Shown here: positions 21,036 through 33,600 of the stretch, one piece after another
How positions within the stretch are numbered: the first letter of the stretch is position 1
Layout of the letters: the number at the start of each line of letters is the position of its first letter
Source of the DNA: Poa pratensis
Taxonomy: Eukaryota; Streptophyta; Magnoliopsida; Poales; Poaceae
Length of the DNA: 64,000 bases
NCBI GenBank assembly: GCA_947311845.1
Contig: CAMZMU010000063.1
Span: forward strand, 125,710,914 to 125,774,913
Direction: 5' to 3'
Notes under the pieces: model-generated
Database searches by the model: none
Told to the model about the DNA's origin: nothing
What the model saw: the letters and a program-made list of their open reading frames with translations, nothing else
Made by a program: the position numbers and the translations under genes

Positions 21036-21659
21036 TCACTGCGTCGCGCACGCCGCCTGCCGGCCGCCGGCGCCGGCGAGCTTCTCGGCGGTGCGGGCGA
21101 GGGACTGCAGGTTGCACTTGACGATGGTGTCGACGAACACTTTGGTGTCGTCGGGGGTGTTCCCGGGCGGCACGTCCACCACGTACGACTCCACCACCAG
21201 CGTCGCGGCGGGCTCGGCCGTTGGGTGCACGGTGGTCACGGACCGGTAGTTCCGGAGCCGGTGCTCGCCGCCCACGACGCGGAAGCTCATCACGAGCCGC
21301 TCGTCGTCCAGGATCTCCAGCCGCTCGCGGCTGGACGCGGCGGGCAGGCCCGACACCACGCGCACCTCCCTCAGCGTGCCCACGCCGCCGTCGCCGTCCA
21401 GCAGCGCGCAGCTGCGCACGAAGCTCTTGTACGCCTGCGGCTGGTCGAAGCGCCGCACCACCGACCACACGTCCGCGGCCGGGGCCGCCACGCGCTGCAC
21501 CACCGCCGAGCAGCAGCACCGCAGCCCCGCGTCCGCCGCCGCGTGCTCGTGGTGCCGCGCAACCTCCGCCGGCACCGTCCCGTCGTGCTCCCCGCACCTG
21601 TGCGCCGCCACGTGCACGCTCGGCTTCAGCGCCGCCGCCGCTCCGTACGGCGTCGGCAT
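21036..21659 (-). CDS. PYL: Abscisic acid receptor of the PYR/PYL/RCAR family (subfamily I, PYL4/5/6-like)
   Basis: A 207-residue intronless START/Bet v 1-fold protein. In the cytosol and nucleus such receptors bind abscisic acid and then inhibit clade A PP2C phosphatases, releasing SnRK2 kinases. Visible motifs are WSVVRRFDQPQAYKSF (Lys78 is the carboxylate-binding lysine), gate loop SGLPA (103-107), latch GEHRL (131-135), NYRSVTT and VVESYVVDVPPGNT, then DTIVKCNLQSLARTAEKL in the C-terminal helix. The extended N-terminus with HRC before the EVARHHEH segment and the lack of introns point to the monomeric PYL4-6 group. The start chosen is the first ATG giving this N-terminus. All key ligand and gate residues are present, so it looks functional. 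It stands alone among transposons. Confidence 0.96.
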   Translation of the reverse strand: MPTPYGAAAALKPSVHVAAHRCGEHDGTVPAEVARHHEHAAADAGLRCCCSAVVQRVAAPAADVWSVVRRFDQPQAYKSFVRSCALLDGDGGVGTLREVRVVSGLPAASSRERLEILDDERLVMSFRVVGGEHRLRNYRSVTTVHPTAEPAATLVVESYVVDVPPGNTPDDTKVFVDTIVKCNLQSLARTAEKLAGAGGRQAACATQ

Positions 21660-21772
21660 CGGCTTAATTTTCTGTCGGAAGGGAGGACCCTCTCCTCGCT
21701 GTTTGTTGGATGGAATGGGGCGGTGCGGGTTGTGGGTTGGGAGGAACTTAAATTAAAGTGGAGAGAGACATG

Positions 21773-21779
21773 TTTATAA
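21773..21779 (-). promoter_or_regulatory. Possible TATA box of the PYL gene
   Basis: On the minus strand CTTATAAAC lies about 115 bp upstream of the PYL ATG, a normal distance for a short leader. No other TATA-like word is closer. Inference from sequence only. Confidence 0.4.
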
Positions 21780-22156
21780 GGCTGCTGCCTCTAGGCTAGG
21801 CTCACGGGGAAACAACGCGTTTGGGCTGAGCTTGGTCCACCGCTGACAGTACTCACTGTTGACGCCAAAATTAACATTTTCAGACTGACGGCTTAAACTC
21901 AATTCCCGGTCGACATTAATCGCCACCTAAAATGCGTCCAGATAGTAGCATCTCGTATACATGTCCAGCACAATATAGGACGCTGTCATCACGCAAACAG
22001 ACTTACGAACACAGCACATCTAGCTATGAAATTACGTGATTCACCATGAAATTTATTTTTATAGCAGTTGAAAAAATATGGCGCACAACACACCTATCTA
22101 GAGAAAAATCACATGGATGGATAGCTTGAGAGTGGGCCATATAGCACTAAAATGTA
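21780..22156. other. PYL upstream region
   Basis: No gene. Holds the presumed promoter of the minus-strand PYL gene; I see no convincing cluster of ABRE (ACGTGGC) elements. Confidence 0.35.
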
Positions 22157-22428
22157 CTCTCTCCGTTCCTGAATATAGGGTGTATTGTTTTGTGCACGAA
22201 TATTAAGACATGTATATTTTGCATGCAGTTGACTTATTTTTTTCTGAAAAAAATCACCAGAGATTAGTTCTGAATAGACACAAAATGAATACAATCCGTT
22301 AAATCCCTCATTTGAAGCTAGGTCTCATTTTTTGATGGGTCAAATAATCCATAAATAGCAAATACACCTTATATTATAGATTTTTTCTTTCAAAAAACTA
22401 TACACCTTACATCAAGAAACGGAGGGAG
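22157..22428. mobile_element. Stowaway-type MITE, 272 bp
   Basis: The left end CTCTCTCCGTTCCTGAATAT and the right end ATCAAGAAACGGAGGGAG are inverted copies, flanked by TA (22155-22156, 22429-22430). GGGTGTAT and ATACACC words pair inside. Longer than the 123-bp copies. Confidence 0.8.
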
Positions 22429-22430
22429 TA

Positions 22431-23415
22431 TTACACTCGGTGTGTGCCCGCTAGTCGCTAGAGAATCCTAATCTAGTGAGAGTGTATAACTTGAGGATGG
22501 GCATGCTGCTCGATCCACTCAAGGATTTTCTATGTCCATATAAAATATATATTTATTGTAGCTCATAAGAAAAACTCCTACTGAGCATGGCCATGGAGAT
22601 ATCTTATATTTGTATTGCATGAATCTAAATATCCGGATCATATAATTATTCCAAGAGCAACTTTAGCAGATCCCGCAAAGTCCCAAGAAACCGCATTATA
22701 ACCTTTTTTTTATGGTTTTGGCAAAAAAAATCCCCCAAGTAGATTCCACACCGGCCTTTTTTCTAGGAAACCATAAAACGAGTTGTGCGTACCTCATATC
22801 GCTATTACAAGGCCTAATTTTAACGTTACCAGCAAAAAAGAGAGAGTTTGACACGAGTGAAATTTTAGGAGGAAACTGCCCCGCCACCGCCACGCTCCAT
22901 CATCCATACGATATGTCCTCGACTCCGCCTCACCGCCTGCGCGCCATTTCCCCTTGTTTTGGAGCTCGGACGATCTCCCACCCATCCTATGCAAGCTTTT
23001 TCAAACCTCATGCCATCGATCCGGTGTGGAGCTCTGCGCGAGGTTGTGAACTGCTCTGATTGGGCGCCCCCAGCCATTCTTGAGCCACCGGGTCTTCCTC
23101 CACCGTTCCCCGTCCTGAAAGCGACCCCGTCCTAGGATCTCATCGACGCCCAAGATAAATTTATATCCCTTTGATTAATTTCCACTTGTACGCCAATCGC
23201 TAGGCGAAGAATTGAGTTTTGTTTAGATTAATTTCCACTTGTATTTTTGTGCACAATGTCAAAACTTGCAATGTCAATTGCCGATATTATTCTCGTCGGG
23301 GAATGCCGGTCTTATTGAGTTTAGTGCATATAAAAAATACCGGCAGCAAAGACAACTATCAGATACACTATTCCAACCGATTACACTGACGCGTGTCGTC
23401 ACATTGGAGATGACA
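22431..23415. other. Intergenic, decayed Harbinger-like material
   Basis: 22653-22680 (AGAGCAACTTTAGCAGATCCCGC) resembles a Triticeae Harbinger terminus and may be the left end of the element whose transposase relics lie at 23825-23990. Otherwise no gene. Confidence 0.35.
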
Positions 23416-23423
23416 CTACCCAC

Positions 23424-23711
23424 CAAGATTTCGGTTACCGGCCGGAATTCCGCGGTAACCGGCCGGTAACCGGATATCTCGGACCCCCCGGAATTTGCAT
23501 ATCTCGGATGAAAAATCTCGGATTAGTCAAATTTGAAATAAATTTGTGCTCGAAAAATTTAAATTTAAAAAAAAATCGATGTTTTAAGTTTAAATCCTAA
23601 ATTCTTGCCGAAATATTGGGCCGGTTACCGGCCGGTATTTTCCGGTAACCCCGGTTACCGGAAATACCGGCCCCCTCCGGAATTTTTTTTGAACCGGTAT
23701 CCGAAACCTTG
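23424..23711. mobile_element. hAT-type MITE, 288 bp
   Basis: The left end CAAGATTTCGG and the right end CCGAAACCTTG are inverted copies with one mismatch, flanked by a perfect 8-bp duplication CTACCCAC (23416-23423, 23712-23719). The arms are rich in reiterated GGTTACCGGCCGG words. The 8-bp duplication supports hAT. Confidence 0.87.
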
Positions 23712-23824
23712 CTACCCACACATCCATGAGGATGTAGCGATGGCAACGCTCAAGATTTTGGGCATGAGTATCTTAGCTCCCAGTGAAGAGGACAAAATAG
23801 GATAATGGTGATGATGCTGCAAGG

Positions 23825-23990
23825 GGATGACCAGACATGTTTGGAAGCATTGACTACACGCATTGAAGGTGGAAATTTTTCCATGGCATGGCACGACCAG
23901 TACACTGGTCATCATCGGGATCCAACTATTATATTTGAAGTAGTGACCTCGTAAGACTTTTGGTTTTGGCATCGATTTTGTGGTTTGTTG
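23825..23990 (+). pseudogene. PIF/Harbinger transposase relic
   Basis: Translation across frames gives DMFGSIDYTH and then HGMARPVHW / GQYTGHHRDPTIIFEV, which match the first catalytic Asp block (GSIDCMHW...GQYTGHHRDPTI) of grass Harbinger transposases. Stops and frame changes are frequent. A short dead fragment. Confidence 0.65.
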
Positions 23991-25521
23991 GGAACTCGAT
24001 GATATCACTATTTGAAAAGATCTCATCTTTTAACTAGTCTTGCATGTATTGATGCTCCGACTTGCAACGTCACTATTCATAGATCTGGAAAGAAAAGTCA
24101 CGGTGAGGGTTAAGGTGTTTGCATGCCTTATGGCAAGTGACAAGTTAAATACAAGTAATATGTTAAGAAGGAGGAAGTTCGGTGTCACTGAGGATTGGAT
24201 GGAAAATGTAACTCCACGCCTAGTTGGATGTCCCCCGCTTCCAACTGCTTTACAATCCATGCACAAATCATGAATGATAACTTCAAATATCAACGCATTA
24301 TGAATAATTTTCGGATTTAAATAATTATTTTTTAGATTCATGTACTAACAAAAAAGTTCCGGATATGCATTAATAAAAATTAAAACCACACATTAACATG
24401 ATTTTTTGATTTACAATACATCAGTTAGTATTACTCATATCATTCGTTGGATGCAAATTTGACAGTCATGATAGTTGGTGGATATCCAACTAGGTGGGGG
24501 TATCGCCACGTTGAATATTGGATGCACCTTTTCTTCCATGCAACTTTAGTGTAATGATCTGGAATTATCTGAAAATTCAACGGGAGCCTGCAGGTAGTCC
24601 AGATTAGGTTTTTATGAAACTTGAAGAAAATTTGGCAACTTTTTCATTAAGATTGTCATTATTGCCGCTTGTCATATTGGGAAGCAAAGAAAGAAAGGAA
24701 GCTATCTTTCAAAAGGTCATGTCTAACATTAGATCTTGGAAGAGGGCTTTTGTTCATGAAGTCACCATGCATGTGCACTATGCACAGGGTGAAGGCAAAA
24801 CGTTCTTTTTTTGTTGTCAAGATAGATTGGCACTCTTGTACAATTAGTTTATTTTCTGTCAATTGTAAATAGTATGGCCTGATTAATAAAATTTACTTTG
24901 GGGTTTTACCCCCATAGTCTTCTTCGAAAAAAAATGATGTTAACCATTGCATGTAGAGATCCACTTTAGTGGGGATGTTGTGGAAAATTGGATGACTGAA
25001 ATGATTAATGATGTGTATTACTGTATATCTTGCATCCATTAATGAATGTTAGTGTGACTTTACTTTATAAGAGATATAGATAAGGTGAAAATGGTGACAC
25101 TCTTACATTAAGAAAAAGTATAAGTTTTTTGAACAAACAAAAAGAAGAAGTATATAAACTTCCTCACAAAAAAGTTGTAGATTCTTAATAACGAAAGTGC
25201 GACATAAGAAAATTTGGATAACTTGGACGATCCTTAGTGAAAGATGCCATTTGTAGAACTCAGTTTCGGCAGAATGTTGTACTAAACTTATCATGGTACC
25301 AGAATACCACGAAAGAATTCAAAGACCCCGGCTTACGGCCACAAGAGGCAAACAATAGAAACAGTGAAACACACGGATTAGGAAAGCAAAAAATCCAAGA
25401 CTTACCAATCAAACAATTTGTAATCATTTAACCTCCAATTTTTCGTATGTGAGAGGCTTGTCTCTCAAATTGGTCGAGTTGCTTTTGTCTGGTTGGATTC
25501 TGGATCTGTTCAGTGCTTTGC
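23991..25521. other. Intergenic with a possible non-LTR retroelement 3' end
   Basis: 24614-24847 (+) is an open frame ending WKRAFVHEVTMHVHYAQGEG...LALLYN-stop. It is followed by AATAAAATTT and an A run at 24927-24934, consistent with the tail of a LINE reverse-transcriptase ORF, though the match is weak. Nothing else is recognised; 25100-25500 is AT-rich. Confidence 0.35.
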
Positions 25522-25524
25522 TTA

Positions 25525-27689
25525 GAGCATCTCCAGTCGCGGCGTCCAAATGGGCGCCCAAAGGCCGTCCGGACAGGCCATTTGGGCGCTGTCCGGACAA
25601 GGTGCGCCATTTGGGCGCTCGCGTTCCCCACTCGCGGCGCCCAAAGGGGCGCCCCAAAAGGTTTTTTTTTCATGAATTTTAATATTTTGTGAAAGGAAAA
25701 ATCAAACATACATAAATATGTAATAGTTCAAATACAATATTTAATAGTTCAAATATATAAAATAAAGTTCAAACGTCTTCCTCTTCCTCCTCTGCCGCTG
25801 CCATGCCCCGGCGTGCCCACAAATGCTCCGCTAGATCATTTTGGAGTGCAGTATGAGTATTTTCATCACGAATTTCCAAATGCATTGAGATATAATCTGC
25901 GAAATCTGCCGGCACGTTGTGATCAACCTGTGCATGAGGACCCTCAAAGTCATATGGCATATGATCATGCACTGGATTATAGCGCTCACTCTCGATGATC
26001 ATGTTGTGCAGGATGACACAACAATTCATCACCTCCCACATTTGCTCATTCGACCATGTCAGAGCGGGATACCGAACGATAGCAAACCTTTGCTGCAGCA
26101 CTCCAAATGCCCGCTCGACATCCTTCCTGGCGCTCTCTTGTTCAGCGGCAAAATGACAAGCTTTGTTCCCGCGAGGGTTGGGGACGCTCTTCACAAATGT
26201 TGCCCACTTTGGATAGATGTCATCGGCTAGGTAGTACCCTTTGTTGTACTCGTGGCCATTGACCACATAGTTGACAGGTGGGGCATGGCCTTCAACTAGC
26301 TTCGCGAACACAGGAGAGCGCTGCAACACATTGATGTCGTTATGTGATCCTGCCATGCCGAAGAATGCGTGCCAAATCCATAGTTCATGATCGGCCACAG
26401 CTTCAAGAACCACACTGCAATATCCTTTGTGGCCTCCTTTGTACAATCATTGCCAACCAAATGGACAGTTCTTCCAGCTACAATGCATGCAGTCTATGCT
26501 TCCAAGCATCCCAGGAAATCCTCTAGCTGCATTCTGTTCCAGGATCCGAGCTGTTTCTTCTTCATTTGGTCCTCTCAAATAGTTTGGGCCAAACACACCA
26601 ATCACCGCCCTGCAGAACCTGTACATCGACTTGATGATTGTGGACTCTGACATCCGTAGGTAGTCATCTACAGAATCAGCAGGTGCTCCATATGCAAGCA
26701 TTCTCATGGCTGCAGTGCACTTCTGGATTGACGAGAAACCAACAGTTCCCACGGCGTCCTTCTTCAACTTGAACCATGGATCATACGCCCTCACAGCTTG
26801 CACGATCTGGTTGAACAATCCACGGTTCATCCGAAAGCGTCGACGGAAATCCTTGGCGGTGGCGACAGGAACTTCGGCAAAGTAGTCCGAGACTAACATG
26901 CAATGGCCTTCCATTCTCTGCCTCGGCTTGCTCTTCTTCCTTCCGAACGACGAGCCTCCCCGTTTTGGGGCGGCATTGGCTTCCTCGTCGGCTTGAAGTT
27001 GGAGAAGGCAACTGATAATTGCTATATTCTCATCTTCCTCCGCGGCGATGGCGTCTTCTTCTTCCAACAGCATCGCGGCCATCATCTCGTCGTCGCTATC
27101 CATCTGCAATACAACGCGGCCACTGATCAACGACCGGTCGCCGGCTATTGGGGCGACGATGAAAGACGGGGATAAAATCAGGCGAACCTTCCGCCGAACA
27201 CCTTGCAGGCAAGGCGGGTCGCGGAGAGACCGCCGGGGACGGTTGTATCGAATACAGCGGCGGAGAGATCGCCGGTGCCCGGAACCGAAGGCCGTCGAGG
27301 AGAGGAAGCAAACGGCGGCGCCAGCGTCCAGGTTTGGGTGGAGCGGAGCCGGCGGCGGGGGGCGGCGGGGGCGACGAGGCAAATTGGGGCGACTGGGGCG
27401 ACGATGAAAGACGGGGATAAAATCAGGCGACAAAACGACGAGACATAGTCCGTGTCTCACTGCCAGGCGTGGCCCGCGCGTCGGGAGCCGACGTGGCGTC
27501 GCGTTTCCTTCCGTCCGGGGCCGCCCCAAGCCTCCCCAAGTTGAGGGCGTGGCCTGGGCGTGCCGGACACAAAACTGGGCCGCGCCGGACCGAATTCGCG
27601 TTTGGACGCCGCGAGTGGGCGCGATTTTGTGTCCGGCACGCCCTAAAGGCGTTTGGGCGGCCGTTTGGGCGCCCCGACTGGAGATGCTT
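25525..27689 (-). mobile_element. PIF/Harbinger transposon, 2165 bp, nearly intact
   Basis: The left end GAGCATCTCCAGTCGCGGCG and the right end, inverted, AAGCATCTCCAGTCGGGGCG are matching TIRs, flanked by the 3-bp target duplication TTA (25522-25524, 27690-27692). It carries one gene, the minus-strand transposase. The MYB-like second ORF normal for autonomous Harbinger elements is absent. A 36-bp word containing CGACGATGAAAGACGGGG is duplicated in the leader (around 27150 and 27398). Confidence 0.92.
25769..27103 (-). pseudogene. Harbinger transposase (HARBI1-like DDE nuclease) split by one nonsense codon
   Basis: From ATG at 27103 ([12 protein letters not shown]) the frame reads 218 residues to GSIDCMH...CPFGWQ, then an in-frame TGA at 26447-26449, then continues in the same frame with YKGGHKGYCSVVLEA, GMAGSHNDINVL, SARKDVERAFGVLQQRFAIV and a C-terminal acidic tail. 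All three catalytic blocks (Asp about 204, Asp about 256, Glu in DVERAFG) are present. The family normally has Gly after Trp-Gln, so GGA to TGA is the likely single inactivating change. The enzyme would cut TWA sites in the nucleus with a MYB-like partner that this element lacks. The frame can be opened further upstream, but the extra residues are GC-rich leader. Confidence 0.88.
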
Positions 27690-27692
27690 TTA

Positions 27693-30624
27693 CTCCATCA
27701 GTACAGATATGCGCTTCAATCGTTTGATTTCTGCAATTGCCTTCAAGGACGACGCGGACTGCACGCTCTTGCCGTTGTTGTCGGCCTTGGTTGGTACAGA
27801 TCTTTTTTCTAATTCCTACCGCACATAATGCATCTACGTAACGACAGCGGCCTTAAATATTTAAATTTCCGCTGAGTAGCCAAACCTTCATCGATCGTTC
27901 TCGCTCGCGTAGATCATCCGAAAACATTTCTTTGCAAAACTTCTCGCATGACAGGGATGTGTAATGTATTCTAACCCAGGAGGTTTCTGGCGATTTGAAG
28001 AGTTGGCCGGTTGGGCGCTTCTAGACAATTTATTTTATCTGGTATTATGTCATACTTTCCTCGGTTTCTAAATATGGTGCGTATTCTATTTCATTTAGCA
28101 GACCTTTGGCCTATAATTGCCTCCACTGACGAGTGATTTAAGTGATACAAACTCACAATCATATGATACCTTCAAATTTATTGCTGAGCCACACCTAGGC
28201 GAGTAAGATATACATACTCGTATTGTAGCATTCTGAATTTGTGCCAAAAAAAAAACCTCCACGGACATGTGAAACCTAAAAGAACAAAACAAGGACAGCA
28301 TTCATGCACAAGTAGATATTTTAGGAACAGTGGCACCAATAGTTGATGAGCAATGTGATGGACACATTTTAAATTTAAGGCGGAAATGGACAAGAAAGAA
28401 AAGGTTATAAAGGTAGGTCTCATGCAGCGCAACTGATATCATCGTAAAAAAAGAGAGGATCGATACAAGTTATGTTAGTTGAGACTCGAGACTATCCATC
28501 TAACTGTGGCTGCTGCTGTTGGACTGTTCCCTCCCTTTCGTCACCGCCTCCTCTGATCTGATCTTCTGTTCCTGATATAGTGCAACCTGACAAGCAACTC
28601 CTACTACCTTTGATAACTCCAGAGTGAGAAAAATATAGTTTTTCTCTAGTAAACAGAGAGGAAAGGGTCCCAGTTGACAGATGTATTGGTGTGTGACAAG
28701 TCAGTGGAATGCATTTCTGGTGCACTGATGATGGGAAATAAACACCACTGTCTCAAAGCAGCATGCAAAAGTCAGGTGATGAGTATATATCTTTTAGCTG
28801 GATGGGAGCATCATCAAGTGTCACCTTTCCTTGTTCCAGTTCGATTTGGCAAGCTGTGTAAAGGCGAATATATGAGTATTTTTGCCAGTTGCCAAATCCA
28901 TTGGCTACCTGAGGAGGTAGACAGGGACATGAGCTCGGTATGGTGGGGGTGGTGTAGTGTGCCTACTAGAAACTTCCAGCATCTTGAGGATTTGGCTGGC
29001 AAGTTCATCGAGATGGTTCTTCAAGGTTTCCTGGACCAAAATGCGAGGGGAATATACCATTGCCAGACTGGCCAAACCTGTGGGTAGTATTGTGAGAGGT
29101 TTAGAATAAAGCCACGGCCTTGGCACCATGTTAAGCATAATTTGACTTTTGTTAAGTACAGAACAGCAGTGCGCCTTTACAGCCAAACCACACATTCATA
29201 TGCGGTAGAATTTTCCAAGATCACTATATAGTTTTTTTTTTCAGTAGAAGAAAACAAATTTGAAGGAAAGAATGATGGTTAACACTCAGAACACAACACA
29301 GAACAAGGGTTCAATTTTTCTTTGCAAAGCATATGTATTTTTAGAGATGCTAGTATTCCTCTCCCAGAATAAACAGAGCCTGGCAGTTGCATTATTTATA
29401 AAGTGAGGTGAAAGACTATTTTCTGAATAAATAGAGCCCAAATTTTTCACATGCACATGATCGATTACCTAACATGAAATCCTCGGAATCTAACAAAAAG
29501 GAGGTCCTTTCGGCGCATCCTTCTAAACTTATCTTTCGAGACCGTTTCCAAAATCTAGAAAATAAATGATATACTGAAACAATTTGGCACCCTTTTTCTC
29601 TGAATATATTTGGAACATGAAAGATAAAGCAAAGTAATGAGCACACTGGCATGTCTACTTGTATTGGGCCTGTCTAAGGCAGGTGGACATGATAAGGAAA
29701 TTTGAAGGGCAAGTGGGAGAGGCTCCCTGTCTAAAGCAACTACTGCCAGTTATGCCAGCCTGAACATCATACTGCATTGTTTCCTGCATCAAACTGTTAT
29801 CTGGTCCTTGAGGTTCTTCATAATTTTCTTTACCCATCCCACATGTTTTAGTTACACCAACCAGGGCAAGTGGGAGTTAATTTTGTTGGAGAAAGGTGAA
29901 TAATGAATCGTCAAAAAAGTGAATAATAGCTGATACAAAAATGGTGGTTGCATATTTTTTTTGTTAATAAAAGAGATGGTGGTTGGATCATAATCTGTTA
30001 ATGATCAAACGGTACTGCTGACTAAAAGACAGATAAATAGAGTTGAAGTTGGGACATGAGTTAATTTGGTTTGAAGGGTGAGTGAGAGAGTACGAAGGAG
30101 ATGCCAGCAACTTGACAAGCAAGGTCCATAAGCAATAATTCAGTTGGGTCCTATCTGTAAAATATCTGGTCTTGGAAGAATTTTGCAATGGCCCAAATGG
30201 TGAGATTCTTGAAACACAGACCCGATAAGGCTTTCCTGCTTTGTATGAGTGGTGAAATACCAATATTTATCTCTATGGATCAGCTTACGACAAACGAAAG
30301 GGAGATAACAAATAGGTACCTGTTGTCGACGAAAATGACGGTTGCAGCATCTTATGCCAAAGATATCAACAAACTGTTGCTGTTGAGTCCCTTTTTGTGC
30401 CAGATTTCTGTAACTGATAACTGGTGATAATTCATCTAGCGCAGAGAAACATCTTAGCTAAAACCAGCAAAAGAGCATACAAAACATCATAAAAGTTCAC
30501 ACTACACTAGAGCATGTCCATATATGCTATATATATACATGAGCCTTGCATAAACACTACAGCACAGGTCTACTACACATTAGAAGGACAGAGGAACATG
30601 CAGAGGTAGAACAGCCTTGGTTGG
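27693..30624. other. Intergenic; includes the 3' flank of the CLSY gene
   Basis: No convincing gene. Short frames around 28674-29087 (+) and 28905-29195 (-) lack recognisable domains. 29900-30620 is AT-rich and its right end should hold the CLSY 3' untranslated region. The HindIII-type simple features are not informative. Confidence 0.4.
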
Positions 30625-33600
30625 TCAGTCCTGCTTAACTATCATGTGGAAAGTTTTGGTCTGATCTTCATCAACAAGCTCCTTGAGAACATCATCATCA
30701 ATGACAGTCACGGCGTTTCGCAACGGGTCATCGAAATAGCGTCCGTGGAAGACCATTTTCGCCATCCAAGCTTTCCTCCTGTTGATCTTGTACTTGTCCT
30801 CCTCCCACGTACCGGATGCCACCAGAAGGTAGACATATACGGTTCTCTCCTGCCCAGGCCTGAATGCACGCGCTATCGCCTGTCTGGTTTTGGAGTGGTT
30901 CCACTCTGAATCTAGCATGACCAGCCTTGATGCACCCGTCAAGCTGATACCCTCGGCGCATGCTGTTGTCGACGCAATAAGCACCTTCCTCTTCCCTTTA
31001 GCGTCACCGTTGAATTTATCCATGACGTCGGAACGTACCGGAAGCTCTTGATCACCTTGAAGGACCAGGACTTCCTCCCCGAGGCGCCATCCGAATACAC
31101 TCTCGATCAACTTGACGAGGAAGTTTATCGGAGACACATTGTGGCAGAATATCAGCACCCTCTCCCCCTGTACGAGGACTTGTGTAACAGATCAATCACA
31201 AACTTGGCCTTGCAACCAACAGAGAAGTCCCTCTTGTACTTGTCAACTTTACGCAGTTCTGCTGGAGTGAAGTAAGTGCTAGAGCATTTGGTTCCTTTCA
31301 TAAGCCATGGATGGATAGAGCCAATTGTGATGAGCAGCTCAACCTCAAGAAGGTAACGCCCACCGCATGACGTAGCCATTTTTACTTTTGAGAGCATCTC
31401 TTCCTGAATCTCAGTGGGTTTCATGAAAAGGGCATACATGTGTAACCCTGGAAGGTTGCTTAGCTTTGACCCTTCGAACGAATCGATGAATCCACATGTA
31501 AGCTCGTTTAACAGATTGATACCATCTACCCGGTCCCAGTTGTCGCTAGACTCGATCTTTTGCCCAACTCTTTCGACAAAAATGCGCCTTGTCACCGCGT
31601 CTTTATGTTTCTCTCTCCTTCTGCTTGTTTCCTTCTTCCTTTCTGGGACAAGCGCAGTCATAGCATCATTGACAAACCGAGGTCTGGCCAAACATAGGGT
31701 GTTGAAATACTCTTCAAAATTATTCTGGAAGACTGTACCAGACAAGAGGATTCTAACTCAGTCTTCACCTTCATCAGACCCTCCTCAACTTGGATTTGTT
31801 GCTCCTTGGGTTGTGTCCCTCGTCGAGGATCAACAGCCCAGGGTTATTGATCAGGACTTGTGCCATGAATGCTCGCTGCGGCATTCTTGCGTCTTCTCTC
31901 GTCATCCTTAAGAAAGACGAGTATGTCATGAGAAGAACACTTGGACGCTCATGCCATTTGCACAACTTGTCCAGACAATCCACAAGGCGGACGTTTTTCC
32001 ATGACGACCGTCGAAAATTGCTTAAAGTCGCCTGCAACCTAGGATCAATAGCCCCCATTGGCTTGCCTTTTTTGTCAGCATGGTGAAGCACATGAAGAGG
32101 AAGTGAAATGTCCCATTTCTCAAATTCTCTCCTCCATGTATGGATAGCAGATTTTGGAGTAAGGACCAACGGACGGCTTCTCGGGTGAACTTTCAAGTAA
32201 CTGACAAGAAATGAGATCAGCAGCAGTGTTTTGCCGGATCCAGGAGTATGTGCAATCACACAGCCACCTGTACTGGCTGCTGCATTGTCCATTTCCTCAA
32301 GTTGTAATGATCCCGCCAAGTTTTTCCAAATAAATTCGAATGCTTTCCTTTGGTGAGGAAGCAACTTCGGCTCAAGATCGGGTATTAAACCCACAAGTTC
32401 ACAGAGCCCCTCAATTCTGAAAACTCTGGTCCCAGGATTGCAAGAAGAGACTGATCAAGTACATGATCATCATTGTAAAAATTGCTGCATCCAGGTCTCT
32501 CCTTGTTATAGTCATTAGCATTGACCTGCATGGAACGGAAGATATTATGCATCCTGTCAACAATGAGTCCTAAGTAAAAATAGTGAAAAGAAGTTGCGGT
32601 TGCTCGATTGACATACCATTTGAGGAAATATATCCCTTGCCTCGGTACATACAACATTGCATATTCTGCATATTAGTCCAAGTTCCTCGTCCAGTATGCA
32701 GTCATGATGGCATGGTATTTCTCCACCTTTTCCTAAACCAGCTGTGCTCCCGTGAACTGCTTCTGAATCTGGGTCCTGGAATTTTGTAAGTTGTCACCGA
32801 AATGCCGAAAAAACAAGGACCGTACTATTTTTATCAAGACATCAAGTAATTCACGGCATTTTTTTGATACACGGCATTATGATTGCAAAGACGTGCTAAT
32901 AAAGTTCCTTCCATAGTCCTTTTATCGCATTTTTATTCAAACAGCAAAGATGGTCAACCAATGACCTGAAGTACCAAAATGTTCCTATGGCACAACATGT
33001 AACATTGGACCAATTGCATTTCAAGGTCTTCCAAAATAAATGCAACAAAAAACTTGCGACCTAAGAGTATATACAAACTTTTAGCTAGTTCCCATTGTTC
33101 GTCTTTCCTGATTGGGCAAAGTTAAGTTTTTTTTGAGCTAAGGGCAAAGTTAAGTAGCAGATAATAACCCCACAAAAAAGCAGATAATAAGGAAAAATCA
33201 TGCGAAAAAGGTGATATACTGATCATTAATTAAATCATTTCTAAAAAATTATCCTATAAATAATCTAATAATTCCTAAGGTTTTTGTACACAGCTTTATC
33301 AGAAGTACAGACAGACATATTTATATCAGAATGACCACTATCTCAGTATCTTAAATAATAAAGAACAAAGATGTTCATAGCCAAAAAGGGACACAACTGC
33401 TTGTATATTGCCAAATTCTAGATCCTTTCATTTTCTCGAAATGTCCTAAACCATTTCACGAGAAAGTTGAACAATTCTAAAAGAATAGGCAGACCTGCTT
33501 TTGCTCAAGAAGTGCTAGCGTGGTTAGTGAGTAGTCCATTTCTTTCCAAAGATCGTCAAGCTCATCCTTCTCATCTTGAGTATCAGCAGAAGATGGCCAT

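Noticed and set aside
20868..21779. 303-codon + frame over the PYL gene
   Set aside because: Antisense shadow of the GC-rich PYL coding sequence.
27104..27529. Upstream extension of the Harbinger transposase frame
   Set aside because: Arg/Pro-rich leader; the family start is better placed at MDSDDEM (27103).
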